From: Clostridium algoriphilum
Lineage (GTDB): Bacteria > Bacillota > Clostridia > Clostridiales > Clostridiaceae
NCBI RefSeq assembly: GCF_020443705.1
Contig: NZ_JAIZZK010000020.1
Coordinates: forward strand, 1 to 64,000
Direction: 5' to 3'
DNA length: 64,000 nucleotides
The notes beneath the pieces are model-generated. The model made no database searches, was not told where the DNA came from, and saw nothing but the letters and a program-made list of their open reading frames with translations. Below, in pieces: positions 1 to 8,675 of the stretch (its first letter is position 1; every line of letters begins with the position of its first letter). A program made the translations under genes and the position numbers.

Positions 1-50
1 GCGTAGAAAAAAACCTTGAAAATCAATTACTTAAATTCTCAAATAAATAA
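1..50 (+). CDS. C-terminal end of an unidentified gene (5' partial)
   Basis: An open frame from base 3 encodes 15 residues ending LENQLLKFSNK and a TAA at 48-50. A strong terminator follows 13 bases later, so this is probably the true 3' end of a gene lying left of the window. The amphipathic helical ending is too short to identify a family. Confidence 0.5.
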   Translation, partial: VEKNLENQLLKFSNK

Positions 51-62
51 AAGATGAATTGT

Positions 63-119
63 AAAAATAGCTATATGTTATATTATAAATAACTTATAGC
101 TATTTTTATATATTTTTTT
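63..119 (+). terminator. Rho-independent terminator
   Basis: A 13-bp perfect inverted repeat (63-75 with 95-107) is followed by a T-rich run. It ends the partial gene at the left edge. Confidence 0.8.
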
Positions 120-284
120 ATTTATTAAGTTCGTTTTATATCCGATACGCGAACTCCGGCTATATGACTAGCTTCCATGACCTCACTATAAAATAAACGA
201 ACTTTAAGTTGATATAACACGAACTTTTGCCCCTATTTAACGTACTTTACCTATATAAGTTTGAGTAACAGTCAATGAATAAGA
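120..284. other. Intergenic stretch with GAACT repeats
   Basis: No gene is seen. An inverted repeat AAGTTCGTTT (127-136) / AAACGAACTT (195-204) flanks about 58 bases, and the core GAACT recurs near 150 and 222. It could be an operator or recombination-site remnant; the function is unknown. Confidence 0.35.
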
Positions 285-328
285 AAACAAAGTGATATCT
301 CAATTAGTAAGATATCACTTTGTTTTTT
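285..328. terminator. Bidirectional-looking terminator hairpin
   Basis: A 16-bp perfect stem (285-300 with 310-325) with an A-rich left flank and T-rich right flank. On the minus strand it lies downstream of the serine hydrolase; on the plus strand it would stop read-through from the left. Confidence 0.75.
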
Positions 329-420
329 ATAATTTAAATGTATTCCTCATAAAATTAATTAAGTTTTCCTTAAATGCAGCGGATAAGGGTCATTTAGGAT
401 TACCATATGTCTCTGAATTT

Positions 421-2643
421 TTATTCCTTATATTGAATCGTAAACTTAGCTTGTACATTACCTAAAAATACGATTGTTCCATTTTTAGGCAATGTAACTT
501 TTTTAATACCTGTAATTAGAGAATCATTCACTAAAGCTCCATTGCTATCATAAACTACAAAGGCTGCATTCTTCGGTATATCTACAGTAATTTCCTTATC
601 AGCTGATTCCTTATCTATTTTATACCAGCTAGCATATCCGTCTTTCTTAATTGTACATTTGAATTTATTCTTTGTTGGAAAAGTTTCAATTACATCTTCT
701 GATACATAAGTGGCACCACCTGCCTTTAGGTATTCAACCGCACCCTTTTTATAAAATGTGTAGTCCAATAGGTCACGTGACAATCCACCTGGACCATCTA
801 ATATAGCAATAGCTGAATTATTATCTACAATTTTATTTGATTGAACATATCCCTCAGGCCCTTTTGTAAGGCTAACTTGTACATCGGGACATGCAAACAT
901 ATACTTTAATGAAGAGTATTTTTCGTTTATTAAGAAATATTTCTTACCCTCTCTTTTTGCCCAAGCTTGTGAAACACTTTCTGTTAATTTATTTACATCC
1001 TCTTTTTGTGCTACATACAAACTTGATATTGTTTGACCTAGCAATGGCAAAGTTGAATAGCCGGTATATTCAATATAAATTTTCCCATTTATCTCTTTTA
1101 CGAATTTTAAACTTGTCTCTCCTCCACTGGATATAAAAGTTCCATCCTTTGTATAAACAAGAGTTTGCGAACCATTTTGTGGTGCTTGAGGAAATGATGA
1201 ACTTAATATGCCTGCTTTATCAATTTTGATATCAAGAGATCCTGCAGGTGATACATATAAACCCTCATATTTTTTAATCTCTGGTGGAACAATTACTTTT
1301 TCTGGTGCAGTAAAGGTCTTATTCGGCTTGATTTTACTAATTACACCTTTTTCTTTTAATGCAGCAAGAAGTATTTCTTGAGCCAGTACTTGATCATAGC
1401 TACTACTTCCACCAGAAGTTACAACAGCCACTGCCATATTTTGTTCTGGTAAAACAGTCAAATTACTGTGATAAAGTACAGTGTCTCCGCTTTTTGATAA
1501 TCCTTTGATATTATACTGATTGAATGGATAGAGATTTACGCTATCCCAGCCTAATCCGTAGCCCATTGTATTATCAGTATCTTCTGGCCAAATACCCTTT
1601 AGATATTCCTTATTCTCCATTGCCTTTAGGGATTTTTTTGAAAGGATTCTATTTGAATTTTTAGTGAAAGTTGTTGCAAAAGTACATAAATCTTCTGCAC
1701 TTGAATAAATCCCGCCAGCACCAAAAGTATTAACGTTTTCTACTGGTAAGGCACTAGAAATTCCATTATAGTATGTCTTAGCTAATCTAGCTCTATCAAA
1801 GGTACTAGCTGGTGTTTTAGTATCACACATTTTTAGAGGATTAATAAATGTATTTGTTATATAGTTTGTATAATTAATTCCTGTCACATGTTCTACTAGG
1901 ATTTGAGCAAGGGTAAAACCATCATTGCAGTATACTGAATAAGCACCAGGATCTGCTTTTAGACGTTGCGACTTTAATTGCTTTAAAAAAGTATCATGAG
2001 CGTATGTATCATTATCATCGAAAAGAACTGCATTAGAAAAACTAGAGCCCATTAAGCCTGATGAATGATTTAACAACATTCTGACTGTAATTTTCTTGTA
2101 TCTGTCATCTGCCATTTTAAAATCTTTAATATATTGTGTAATCGGGGTATCTAATTTAATTTTACCCGCGTCCACTAATTTCATTACAGCAGTTGTTACG
2201 AACATTTTACTAACTGAGCCTATCCCATACATACTATCAGCTGTTAAAGCTGTAGTATTTTCCTTTGAATATACACCTGAATTACCAGATAACACAATCT
2301 TTCCATTATCTATTAAGGCATACTGTACACTTGTACTTCCACAATCAGTAGCTATATATGAGGCTTTTTTCTCTGCAACTGCTTTCGTGTTGACATAATC
2401 ACTTGTTGAAAAGCTTTGAACCTGATTACTACTTTTTTTCTTTGATTTTGAAAGTTTACTTGGCTGTGGTACTTTTACTTCACCACTCTTTTTAATTGAA
2501 AAATCTGGTGCACTTGCCTCAGATGGAAATCCTGTTGTTAATGGTCCTATTGGAATGTTATTGGCAGCAAAAGCTGTCATTGATGATGATGTATACATTA
2601 TCATTATCAATAAAAATGTAAATATACGTTTTTTTATCTTCAT
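421..2643 (-). CDS. Secreted beta-lactamase-fold serine hydrolase
   Basis: 740 residues with a Sec signal peptide (KIKKR, hydrophobic core, cleavage near AFA-ANN). The class C beta-lactamase / penicillin-binding-like fold spans about residues 95-430. The catalytic SxxK is SVSK at 143-146 and the second motif is YCN at 238-240. The roughly 300-residue C-terminal part looks beta-rich and may bind the wall or substrate. The family includes D-aminopeptidases, esterases and PBP4*-like enzymes, so the substrate cannot be assigned and true beta-lactamase activity is not implied. The start is supported by GGGGGA just upstream. The gene stands alone. Confidence 0.85.
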   Translation of the reverse strand: MKIKKRIFTFLLIMIMYTSSSMTAFAANNIPIGPLTTGFPSEASAPDFSIKKSGEVKVPQPSKLSKSKKKSSNQVQSFSTSDYVNTKAVAEKKASYIATDCGSTSVQYALIDNGKIVLSGNSGVYSKENTTALTADSMYGIGSVSKMFVTTAVMKLVDAGKIKLDTPITQYIKDFKMADDRYKKITVRMLLNHSSGLMGSSFSNAVLFDDNDTYAHDTFLKQLKSQRLKADPGAYSVYCNDGFTLAQILVEHVTGINYTNYITNTFINPLKMCDTKTPASTFDRARLAKTYYNGISSALPVENVNTFGAGGIYSSAEDLCTFATTFTKNSNRILSKKSLKAMENKEYLKGIWPEDTDNTMGYGLGWDSVNLYPFNQYNIKGLSKSGDTVLYHSNLTVLPEQNMAVAVVTSGGSSSYDQVLAQEILLAALKEKGVISKIKPNKTFTAPEKVIVPPEIKKYEGLYVSPAGSLDIKIDKAGILSSSFPQAPQNGSQTLVYTKDGTFISSGGETSLKFVKEINGKIYIEYTGYSTLPLLGQTISSLYVAQKEDVNKLTESVSQAWAKREGKKYFLINEKYSSLKYMFACPDVQVSLTKGPEGYVQSNKIVDNNSAIAILDGPGGLSRDLLDYTFYKKGAVEYLKAGGATYVSEDVIETFPTKNKFKCTIKKDGYASWYKIDKESADKEITVDIPKNAAFVVYDSNGALVNDSLITGIKKVTLPKNGTIVFLGNVQAKFTIQYKE

Positions 2644-2797
2644 TTTCTATGTCCCCCTTTTTATAAATAATAAATCTCACCTAACAAATCAGATATGGTT
2701 AATACCACATGATTGTTGGTTAATAGTATATTACTATAAAATAAATGGAATTAAAAGAAATATATTCAAATAGAAATAAATATAGGAAAAAGTTTAC

Positions 2798-2899
2798 CAG
2801 GCTAAACATAACGTTGGTACGCGTCCACTTGGTTATGATATTACAGAAGATAAATCATATATAATAAATTAGACAGAAGCTATTATTATACGAAAAGTT
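2798..2899 (+). pseudogene. Fragment of a serine recombinase
   Basis: The plus-strand frame reads KHNVGTRPLGYDITEDKSYI, then IN, a TAG, then TEAIIIRKV. Large serine recombinases carry a similar stretch (GG-PPLGYD-x(n)-YVINEEEA-x-IIR) after the catalytic domain. Only about 34 residues survive, with an in-frame stop and no start. It marks past recombinase activity next to the accessory region. Confidence 0.5.
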
Positions 2900-3108
2900 T
2901 TCTATATATAGGGGGAGTGGGAGCAAAGTAAATTAAACGGTCGTTTGTTTTACCGGTTTAAATTTACATTTTATGTTTCTAAAAGTACTGTTCATGTTTT
3001 TTCTATTTGTATTTTATTGTATTTTTTTTAAATGATAATTTAAAGAAAATTTAAAGAAAATGATTAAAGAAGAGACTAATAAACAAGTAAAATACTTAAA
3101 CTCAAACC

Positions 3109-3152
3109 CAAAGTGAAAGTAACACAATACCAATTGTGTTACTTTCACTTTG
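3109..3152. repeat. Perfect 20-bp hairpin with ACCA loop
   Basis: Arms 3109-3128 and 3133-3152 are exact reverse complements around a 4-base loop. No T-run follows on either strand and no gene abuts it, so it is not a classic terminator. It may be a small palindromic repeat or an orphaned terminator. Confidence 0.6.
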
Positions 3153-3182
3153 TGGCTATAGGCCAGATGTTCATAAAAATAA

Positions 3183-3212
3183 AATGATGTGGAATTTTGG
3201 TTTCACGTCATT
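3183..3212. repeat. Hairpin family copy A
   Basis: Arms 3183-3194 and 3201-3212 pair with two G-U wobbles (AATGATGTGGAA / TTTCACGTCATT), followed by GTTATTTTTT. Same family as the copies at 5246, 6571, 7138, 8520, 9786 and 11162. The T-run suggests plus-strand terminator activity. Confidence 0.65.
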
Positions 3213-3268
3213 GTTATTTTTTAATTCCAATTAAATAGGTTTTATATGAAAATAACTGCTTATGACAG

Positions 3269-3292
3269 AAAATGTACGTTTCACGTAATTTG
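3269..3292. repeat. Degenerate hairpin family copy B
   Basis: A shortened version of the family: AAAATGTACG runs into TTTCACGTAATTTGT with no loop, followed by a T-rich tract. It looks like a deletion derivative of the 30-base unit. Confidence 0.4.
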
Positions 3293-3348
3293 TATTGTTT
3301 TTTTTTGAAAAATCAGTAAAATTTCAATAAAGGGGGGACAGAATTTAT

Positions 3349-3441
3349 AACGCGGTTAATTTCAATTTTAACTTTGTTCATGGAATTGAAGGTACAAGTC
3401 TTAGAGTTCGTATTGATAAAATTCTAAATTTTAAGGAGTGA
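3349..3441 (+). pseudogene. Possible coding remnant before the hydrolase gene
   Basis: An open frame encodes a protein-like tail (NFVHGIEGTSLRVRIDKILN) and ends in TGA at 3439-3441, immediately before the next start codon. No start codon or ribosome site belongs to it. It may be the remnant 3' end of a displaced gene; the family is not recognised. Confidence 0.25.
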
Positions 3442-3445
3442 TTTT

Positions 3446-4882
3446 ATGAGAATTTTTGAAGTACTGACAATTGTTTTTTTAGTTATTACCATTATCAATC
3501 TTGTTTTTATAAAGTATAAAAAATTAAGAATTACATTACCTATACTAGCGGTTGTATCATGCACATTAAGCTTGATTTTTGAGGGGTATAGACTACAAAT
3601 GGTTCCAGCATATTTTTTATCTGTAGTTTTACTTGTTGTATGTATTATTAATACATATTCAGGAATTTCTAAAGTGAAAAAGGTATTTAAAATAGTAGGA
3701 ATTACTTTTCTTATGATGTCATTAATAATATCAATTGTATTTCCAATGCTGTTTCCTGTAATAAATCTTCCTAAACCAGATGGGGAATATTCCGTTGGAA
3801 CGAGGATTATGGCTTATACTGACAAATCTAGAAAAGGTATTTTTACAAACGCTGACACACCTAGGGAACTTGCAGTACAAGTTTGGTATCCAACCAATGG
3901 AGTAAAAGGTAAAAAAGTTCAGCCTTACATTTCAGACAGTAAGGTTAGCGCCTATATGTGCAAAAGTTTAGGATATCCCAACCTATTGAATCAGTTTGAA
4001 TTAATTAAAACAAACAGTTTTCTTAATACAGGGATTTATAATAAAAAAGAAAAGTATCCAGTAATAGTTTTTTCACACGGATATGGTGGGTTTAGTGGAC
4101 AAAATACAATACAAATGGAGGAATTGGCTAGTCATGGATATGTAGTATTCAGCATATCACATACCTATGAAGCTTTTTCTAGTACATTTCCGCAAGGGAA
4201 AATCGTACCTCTCAACAATAAACAAATGAAAAGAGTTGGTGAAGAATATAGTAATGTATCAAAACAATTTAAAGGAGATAAAACAAGTAATGAATTTCAG
4301 AAATATATGATAAAAAATTCTAAAGTAGTAGAAAAGAGTGTACATATATGGAGTGATGATACTAGTTTTGTTGTTGATGAGATAGAAAAGCTTAATAATG
4401 GAGAAATTAAGAGTATATTCAAGAATAAATTGGATATATCAAATTTAGGAATATTTGGTCATTCATTCGGTGGTGCTACAGCAGGACAAGCAAGCCTTAC
4501 AGATAATAGATTTAAAGCATTTATTAATATGGATGGCACCGCATATGGTGATACTGTAAACAATAAAGTTAAGCAGCCTTTTATGATTTTAACTAATGGA
4601 AATATTAAAAACTATATAGACCAAGAATACTCTAAAGATCAAAAAAACTATCTTATTGTATCAATAAACGGAACAAAACATCTTGATTTTACAGATCAGA
4701 CTGTTATCGTACCATCCGAAAAATTAATTTCACTATTAGGTACTATTAATGGAAATAGGCAGGAACAAATTATGAATGATTATATACTTTCATTTTTTGA
4801 CAAGCATCTTAAGGGAATGAAGAAGCCTTTGATTGATCAAAAGCTTTCTAAATATCCTGAAGTGAGTGTACAATCAAGATAA
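3446..4882 (+). CDS. Membrane-anchored alpha/beta hydrolase (PAF-acetylhydrolase-like)
   Basis: 478 residues. The first ~115 contain four or so hydrophobic helices, so the enzyme is membrane-embedded. The hydrolase domain follows. An oxyanion-type VFSHGYGG strand is near residue 210 and the nucleophile elbow GHSFGG near 337. A later Asp (NMDGT) and His (GTKHLDF) complete a plausible triad. This layout matches the platelet-activating-factor acetylhydrolase / dienelactone-hydrolase-like family that cleaves short acyl esters; the real substrate is unknown. The start follows AAGGAGTGATTTT. The gene is monocistronic in the accessory region. Confidence 0.8.
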   Translation: MRIFEVLTIVFLVITIINLVFIKYKKLRITLPILAVVSCTLSLIFEGYRLQMVPAYFLSVVLLVVCIINTYSGISKVKKVFKIVGITFLMMSLIISIVFPMLFPVINLPKPDGEYSVGTRIMAYTDKSRKGIFTNADTPRELAVQVWYPTNGVKGKKVQPYISDSKVSAYMCKSLGYPNLLNQFELIKTNSFLNTGIYNKKEKYPVIVFSHGYGGFSGQNTIQMEELASHGYVVFSISHTYEAFSSTFPQGKIVPLNNKQMKRVGEEYSNVSKQFKGDKTSNEFQKYMIKNSKVVEKSVHIWSDDTSFVVDEIEKLNNGEIKSIFKNKLDISNLGIFGHSFGGATAGQASLTDNRFKAFINMDGTAYGDTVNNKVKQPFMILTNGNIKNYIDQEYSKDQKNYLIVSINGTKHLDFTDQTVIVPSEKLISLLGTINGNRQEQIMNDYILSFFDKHLKGMKKPLIDQKLSKYPEVSVQSR

Positions 4883-5307
4883 TACTATATATAGTTTGGG
4901 ATATAAGTATAACAAGTAATGATTATCCTTTTAAATATATTTGTTTAGCATTTGGTTAATTCCAGGTGCTATTTTTTATGGAATTTTAGTTTTATGCTAA
5001 ATGGGGTATTCTTATAGAATTCTCTTAGGTCGATGGCTATGTGGCCCCAAATATATATTAATATTCTGAATGTAACATAAATGTAATTGTGTTAAATTCA
5101 CATAAAACCTCCAAGCCATTGAAACCACTAGGTTTCTTTTAATAAATCATTGATTTTAATCCTAATAGATAATATTAATTTAACATAACGTATTATATTG
5201 TATAATTAAATTTATCTTAATACTATGTTAATCAATTATATTAAAAAATGTCATGAAATTATCTTTTCACGTCATTTGTCTTTTAAATATATAATTTTGT
5301 GTACTAA
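4883..5307. other. Intergenic region, 425 bases
   Basis: Very AT-rich. The only structure I see is hairpin family copy C near the right end, downstream of the nitroreductase gene on the minus strand. No credible coding frame. Confidence 0.5.
5246..5277. repeat. Hairpin family copy C
   Basis: AAATGTCATGAAA (5246-5258) and TTTCACGTCATTT (5265-5277), followed by GTCTTTT. Three mismatches in the stem show drift. It lies between convergent genes. Confidence 0.6.
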
Positions 5308-6114
5308 TTAAACCCAAGTAATATCTAATGGGTTACGATCTACCAATCGCTTATAACCATATTTAGGATAACCAACCATAACTGCGCCTGTTAACACCTT
5401 ATTTTTAGGAATATTAAACAATTCTAATAATGGATAATAATTAGCAAACACACACATTTCAAAGAGCCCAGCCCAACAGCTACCTAATCCAAGCGTCGTT
5501 GCAAACAATTCCAAGTAAGCAAATGAAAATATTGTATTTTCTCTGCCATTTTTCATTTCTTTTGGAGCCATTGCTAAGATTATATTTGGAGCATCGCGTA
5601 ATATTTGATCTATTCCAGTTTCTCTATAAGCACGAATATGATAAGGGAAACTCCAGTGCAAAGGATTCTCGCCTTGTGATTCCATCCACTCTATTACAAC
5701 CTCTGTAGCTTTTTTTAGTGTTTTTTTATCTTCAACAATTATATATGATATTCCTTGCTGATTGCTGGCAGTAGGTGCAAAACGTGCACTATTAACTAGT
5801 TCAATTAATTGCTCTCGCTGCACTGTCATATCTTTGTAACATCTAATTGATCGTCGAGACCTAAGAAACTGTTTAGCAGTTTCTTTATCTACAACTGGGA
5901 ACTTTTTTAGAATGGTTTGATTGTTTAAAGGTGTTTTTATATTATCAATTGCAGTGTTAGGACATACCGCAACACATTGCCCACAGGCTATACAGCCTTG
6001 TGGCTCAATTGCTAAAGGACCATTTTCTCCCATACCCAAAACTTTTGGTGGGCACACTTTCACACAAATTCCACATTTAATACATTTTGATTGATCTACT
6101 TTAATCAATTCCAT
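5308..6114 (-). CDS. Ferredoxin-domain nitroreductase family protein
   Basis: 268 residues. The N-terminus carries two [4Fe-4S] motifs, CIKCGICVKVCPPK (about residues 11-24) and CIACGQCVAVCPNT (about 41-54). From about residue 85 a nitroreductase-fold FMN domain follows (RRSIRCYKD, APTASNQQ). Such fusions pass electrons from the clusters to flavin and reduce nitro or other electrophilic compounds. The gene is divergent from an HxlR regulator with 113 bases between them, a typical regulator-target pair responding to reactive electrophiles. The likely start follows AGGAGATG. Confidence 0.88.
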   Translation of the reverse strand: MELIKVDQSKCIKCGICVKVCPPKVLGMGENGPLAIEPQGCIACGQCVAVCPNTAIDNIKTPLNNQTILKKFPVVDKETAKQFLRSRRSIRCYKDMTVQREQLIELVNSARFAPTASNQQGISYIIVEDKKTLKKATEVVIEWMESQGENPLHWSFPYHIRAYRETGIDQILRDAPNIILAMAPKEMKNGRENTIFSFAYLELFATTLGLGSCWAGLFEMCVFANYYPLLELFNIPKNKVLTGAVMVGYPKYGYKRLVDRNPLDITWV

Positions 6115-6227
6115 TGAACTAATACATCTCCTATTCTGCTTGTTTTTATACTAATAACTATATATAATCATAGGTATATAAGCAAGTATGCACTTAAACG
6201 AAAGATACTGTATAAAAGGAGAGTAAT
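6115..6227. promoter_or_regulatory. Divergent promoter region of nitroreductase and HxlR regulator
   Basis: 113 bases between divergent starts, rich in TATA-like steps (ATAACTATATATAATCATAG). By analogy with HxlR/YodB systems the regulator probably binds here to control both genes. No exact operator can be defined by eye. Confidence 0.45.
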
Positions 6228-6572
6228 ATGAAAAAATGGTCATCTGACGAAGGAAAATGTTCTATATCATATACATTATCAGTTGTTGGAGGTAGATGGA
6301 AATGGCTAATATTATATAAGCTATTTAAAAATAATATACTACGATATGGTGAAATCAAAAAAACTATACCTTCAATTACACATAAAATGCTTAGTAAGGA
6401 ATTAAAAGATCTTCAATCTTCAAAATTAATTTATAGACAAGAATACTGTCAAATTCCACCTAAAGTCGAATATTCATTAACTGAAAAGGGAACTACTTTG
6501 ATCCCTATATTATTAGTTATGGCGGAATGGGGGGAAGAAAATAGAGACCCTATTGAGAATGACATATCTTAA
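6228..6572 (+). CDS. HxlR-family winged-helix regulator
   Basis: 114 residues. The HxlR fold is clear: CSISYTLSVVGGRWKWLILY near residues 11-30, a recognition helix in SITHKMLSKELKDLQ, and the wing (VEYSLTEKG). The N-terminal Cys (about residue 11) matches the redox or electrophile-sensing position of YodB/HypR-type members. It lies divergent from the nitroreductase, the usual target of this family. The start follows AAAGGAGAGTAAT. Hairpin copy D begins at the stop codon and probably terminates transcription. Confidence 0.9.
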   Translation: MKKWSSDEGKCSISYTLSVVGGRWKWLILYKLFKNNILRYGEIKKTIPSITHKMLSKELKDLQSSKLIYRQEYCQIPPKVEYSLTEKGTTLIPILLVMAEWGEENRDPIENDIS

Positions 6573-6602
6573 ATGTCGTGAACGTCTCTTTTCACGGCAT
6601 TT
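6571..6602. repeat. Hairpin family copy D with conserved downstream block
   Basis: AAATGTCGTGAA (6571-6582) pairs with TTCACGGCATTT (6591-6602) through one G-U wobble, followed by a T-rich run. The next ~85 bases (TTTTTTAGAGGGTT, ATCTTTCTTATAGAATAG, ACTCGTA) recur after copy G near 9830-9905. Confidence 0.7.
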
Positions 6603-6728
6603 ATTATTTTTTTCGATTTTTTTAGAGGGTTCTAGATCTTTCTTATAGAATAGATAAAAATAGTATAATTAAGTGGATTTTTTATGTTATACTCGTAGAA
6701 AATTATGTATTACCTTGGAGGAAAATTT

Positions 6729-7127
6729 ATGAAGCAAGTTGTAATCATTGAGAAATTACCAGATACAAATCAATATATTGAATTAAGAAAACAAGTTGGT
6801 TGGGGTTCATTAGATATAGACGCCACCAGAAAAGGAATAAGCAATTCGTGCTATTGTTTATGCGTTGAATGTGAAGGCTCCCTTATTGGATTTGGAAGAG
6901 TTGTAGGAGACGGAACAACAGTTTTTTATGTTCACGATATAATCGTATCACCAAAATTCCAAAAACAAAAAATTGGTATTAGAATTATGGAAAAAATAAT
7001 GGAATATATCAGAATGAATTGCTTAGAAAAATCATTTGTTGGTCTAATAGCAAAAAGTGACCTTCATAATTTTTATAAAAAATTTGGATTTACATATAAT
7101 GAGAATAATCGTTTCTATCGTTTATAA
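6729..7127 (+). CDS. GNAT-family N-acetyltransferase
   Basis: 132 residues from ATG 6729. An upstream in-frame ATG at 6705 would contain the ribosome site (GGAGG 6717-6721), so the later start is preferred. The GNAT signature is present: VHDIIVSPKFQKQKIGIRIM holds strand 4 and the acetyl-CoA pyrophosphate loop (Q-x-x-K-I-G). The C-terminal half holds the usual FYKKFGF. The short compact form acts on small molecules or peptides; the substrate is unknown. It is a single-gene unit ended by hairpin copy E. Confidence 0.88.
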   Translation: MKQVVIIEKLPDTNQYIELRKQVGWGSLDIDATRKGISNSCYCLCVECEGSLIGFGRVVGDGTTVFYVHDIIVSPKFQKQKIGIRIMEKIMEYIRMNCLEKSFVGLIAKSDLHNFYKKFGFTYNENNRFYRL

Positions 7128-7137
7128 ATTTAGAAGT

Positions 7138-7170
7138 AATGCCGTGAAACTAATCTTTTTCACGACATTT
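7138..7170. repeat. Hairpin family copy E
   Basis: AATGCCGTGAAA (7138-7149) with TTTCACGACATTT (7158-7170), followed by GTCTTA. It lies downstream of the first GNAT gene, between convergent genes. Confidence 0.65.
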
Positions 7171-7256
7171 GTCTTACCCCTCTAATTTTCTTTAAACTAT
7201 TATTTTAAATGTAACTCAATTAATATTGTTATATGTTGCTAATATTTTGAACAATC

Positions 7257-7928
7257 TCAATGCCCAACACCGTTACTGCTCCTTAAAATGCTATGGGAAA
7301 AATCGTATTGATAAATAAAAAAACGTGCATTTTTATTTTCATTTTTTATAGGGTCAAATTGTTTTTCTCCCATCTTTTGAAATCCCTGACTTTCATAAAA
7401 TTGATAATTACAGGCTGTATCTGTGAATAGGTAAAAGCTGTCAATTTGTTGTTTCTGCATATATTCTTTCAGATAATGTAGAAACATTTTTCCAATACCT
7501 AACCCACGTTGTGTGTCATCAACCACAAAAAATACTAACTCTCCACCAAAATTTTGGTTGCATTTGCTAAGTAAGTTTTGGTCTACTTTTTCGATTTTCG
7601 AAAAGATTTCACCGCCAAAACATCCGTCTTTTGATAATGCAAGCAGAAATCTTAACCATCGCGACTGTATCTTATATTGAAAAACGTTTTTCTTCTGATA
7701 TGCTTTATTACTTCTACCTAATATAACGCCGATAACGCTATTGTGATAAACAGCTACTTTTGAAAAAGTATGTTGCGCCAGACAATCATATAAAAAACAT
7801 TTTGCCATGAATTTGGCTGTTTGTCGTTTTTTACAACGTTTATCATATTCCCATGTGTGGATAATCATTTCTTCTATTGTACTGTAATCGGATTTTCTTA
7901 ATTCTCGAAAAGCTAAATTTTTTTCCAT
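7257..7928 (-). CDS. GNAT-family N-acetyltransferase
   Basis: 223 residues. An N-terminal helical segment leads to the GNAT core. VFFVVDDTQRGLGIGKMFLH contains the acetyl-CoA loop R-G-L-G-I-G at about residues 139-144, and FYESQGFQKMG is the conserved C-terminal element. The start follows AGGAGAAATAAA. It faces the preceding GNAT gene and is unrelated to it in sequence. The substrate is unknown. Confidence 0.85.
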   Translation of the reverse strand: MEKNLAFRELRKSDYSTIEEMIIHTWEYDKRCKKRQTAKFMAKCFLYDCLAQHTFSKVAVYHNSVIGVILGRSNKAYQKKNVFQYKIQSRWLRFLLALSKDGCFGGEIFSKIEKVDQNLLSKCNQNFGGELVFFVVDDTQRGLGIGKMFLHYLKEYMQKQQIDSFYLFTDTACNYQFYESQGFQKMGEKQFDPIKNENKNARFFIYQYDFSHSILRSSNGVGH

Positions 7929-8359
7929 TTTTATTTCTCCTAGTAAAGTGTTTGTTTTTTATTGTGACTAAATACCAATAGGGTGTAAATTGAATATTAA
8001 TTGTTTTATTTTTCTCAACTAACCAAATACCGTATATATTATAAACTATAATTGTATACCTTAACACAAAAAGGTATCTGTTGCATATGGTAATAGCTCT
8101 AGAAATTAGGCTATGAAGAGCTATACTAGCTACATAGTACACCTTCGGTATACAACAAGGCATAATACTACTTTAATTTTCCCTGCGGTCAACTTACTTC
8201 TAAAAACTTTTGCAAGCCAAATCAAACCGACAAGTCGATTTTGAGAAGACAGCATTGTATTACTCCATGGTTAAATATCAGTACTAAATAACATATAATT
8301 CAATAAACCTTTTATTAAAAGGAAAATGGATAAAACAAAGAATAGTACAAGAAATATAG

Positions 8360-8503
8360 ATGACCATGCAGGCAAATTGGGAGCTATATTTTATAATACC
8401 CACCCTATATGCAATGTTAGCTTTATTGGCAATATTAAGCTTATCCTATGTGAATAATGCAGTTGATTTCTCATTGGTTATTCACCTCTTATGGCAACTA
8501 TAA
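8360..8503 (+). pseudogene. Short membrane-protein-like frame, probably a remnant
   Basis: A 47-residue frame with a strongly hydrophobic middle (LYFIIPTLYAMLALLAILSL) begins at ATG 8360. No good ribosome site precedes it. It could be a tiny membrane protein, but its length and the surrounding debris suggest one helix left from a larger transporter. Family unknown. Confidence 0.25.
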
Positions 8504-8519
8504 CACTTGTTAATAACAT

Positions 8520-8550
8520 AATGTCGTTAAAGTATCATTTCACGTCATTT
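8520..8550. repeat. Hairpin family copy F
   Basis: AATGTCGTTAAA (8520-8531) with TTTCACGTCATTT (8538-8550), then GTTATTC. It shares GTTAATAACA immediately upstream with copy H. Confidence 0.65.
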
Positions 8551-8675
8551 GTTATTCTCTAATAGCTAATAAAATAGTATTTAATTTATCTCATAATAAA
8601 CAAATACTATTTTATTTTCTTATATATAATCTATGGTAAAAATAGGTAATAATGAAGGAAGGAGGTTGAAGACAT

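Larger units (their letters stand above)
2644..3445. other. Intergenic region rich in remnants and hairpins
   Basis: About 800 bases without an intact gene. It holds a serine-recombinase scrap (2798-2899), a perfect 20-bp hairpin (3109-3152), two members of the local hairpin family (3183-3212 and 3269-3292) and a coding-like tail just before the next gene (3349-3441). The left part also carries the promoter of the serine hydrolase. Confidence 0.6.
7929..8675. other. Intergenic region, about 750 bases, with gene debris
   Basis: No intact gene. It contains a short membrane-like frame (8360-8503) and hairpin copy F (8520-8550). The remaining sequence has stop codons in all frames and looks like decayed coding DNA plus the promoter of the minus-strand GNAT. 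Confidence 0.45.

Noticed and set aside
421-2643. A true beta-lactamase resistance gene
   Set aside because: The fold and SxxK/YxN motifs are shared by many esterases and peptidases, and the large C-terminal extension is unlike dedicated beta-lactamases.
7843-8163. A 106-residue minus-strand protein
   Set aside because: It overlaps the GNAT start in another frame, has no ribosome site and has non-protein-like composition.
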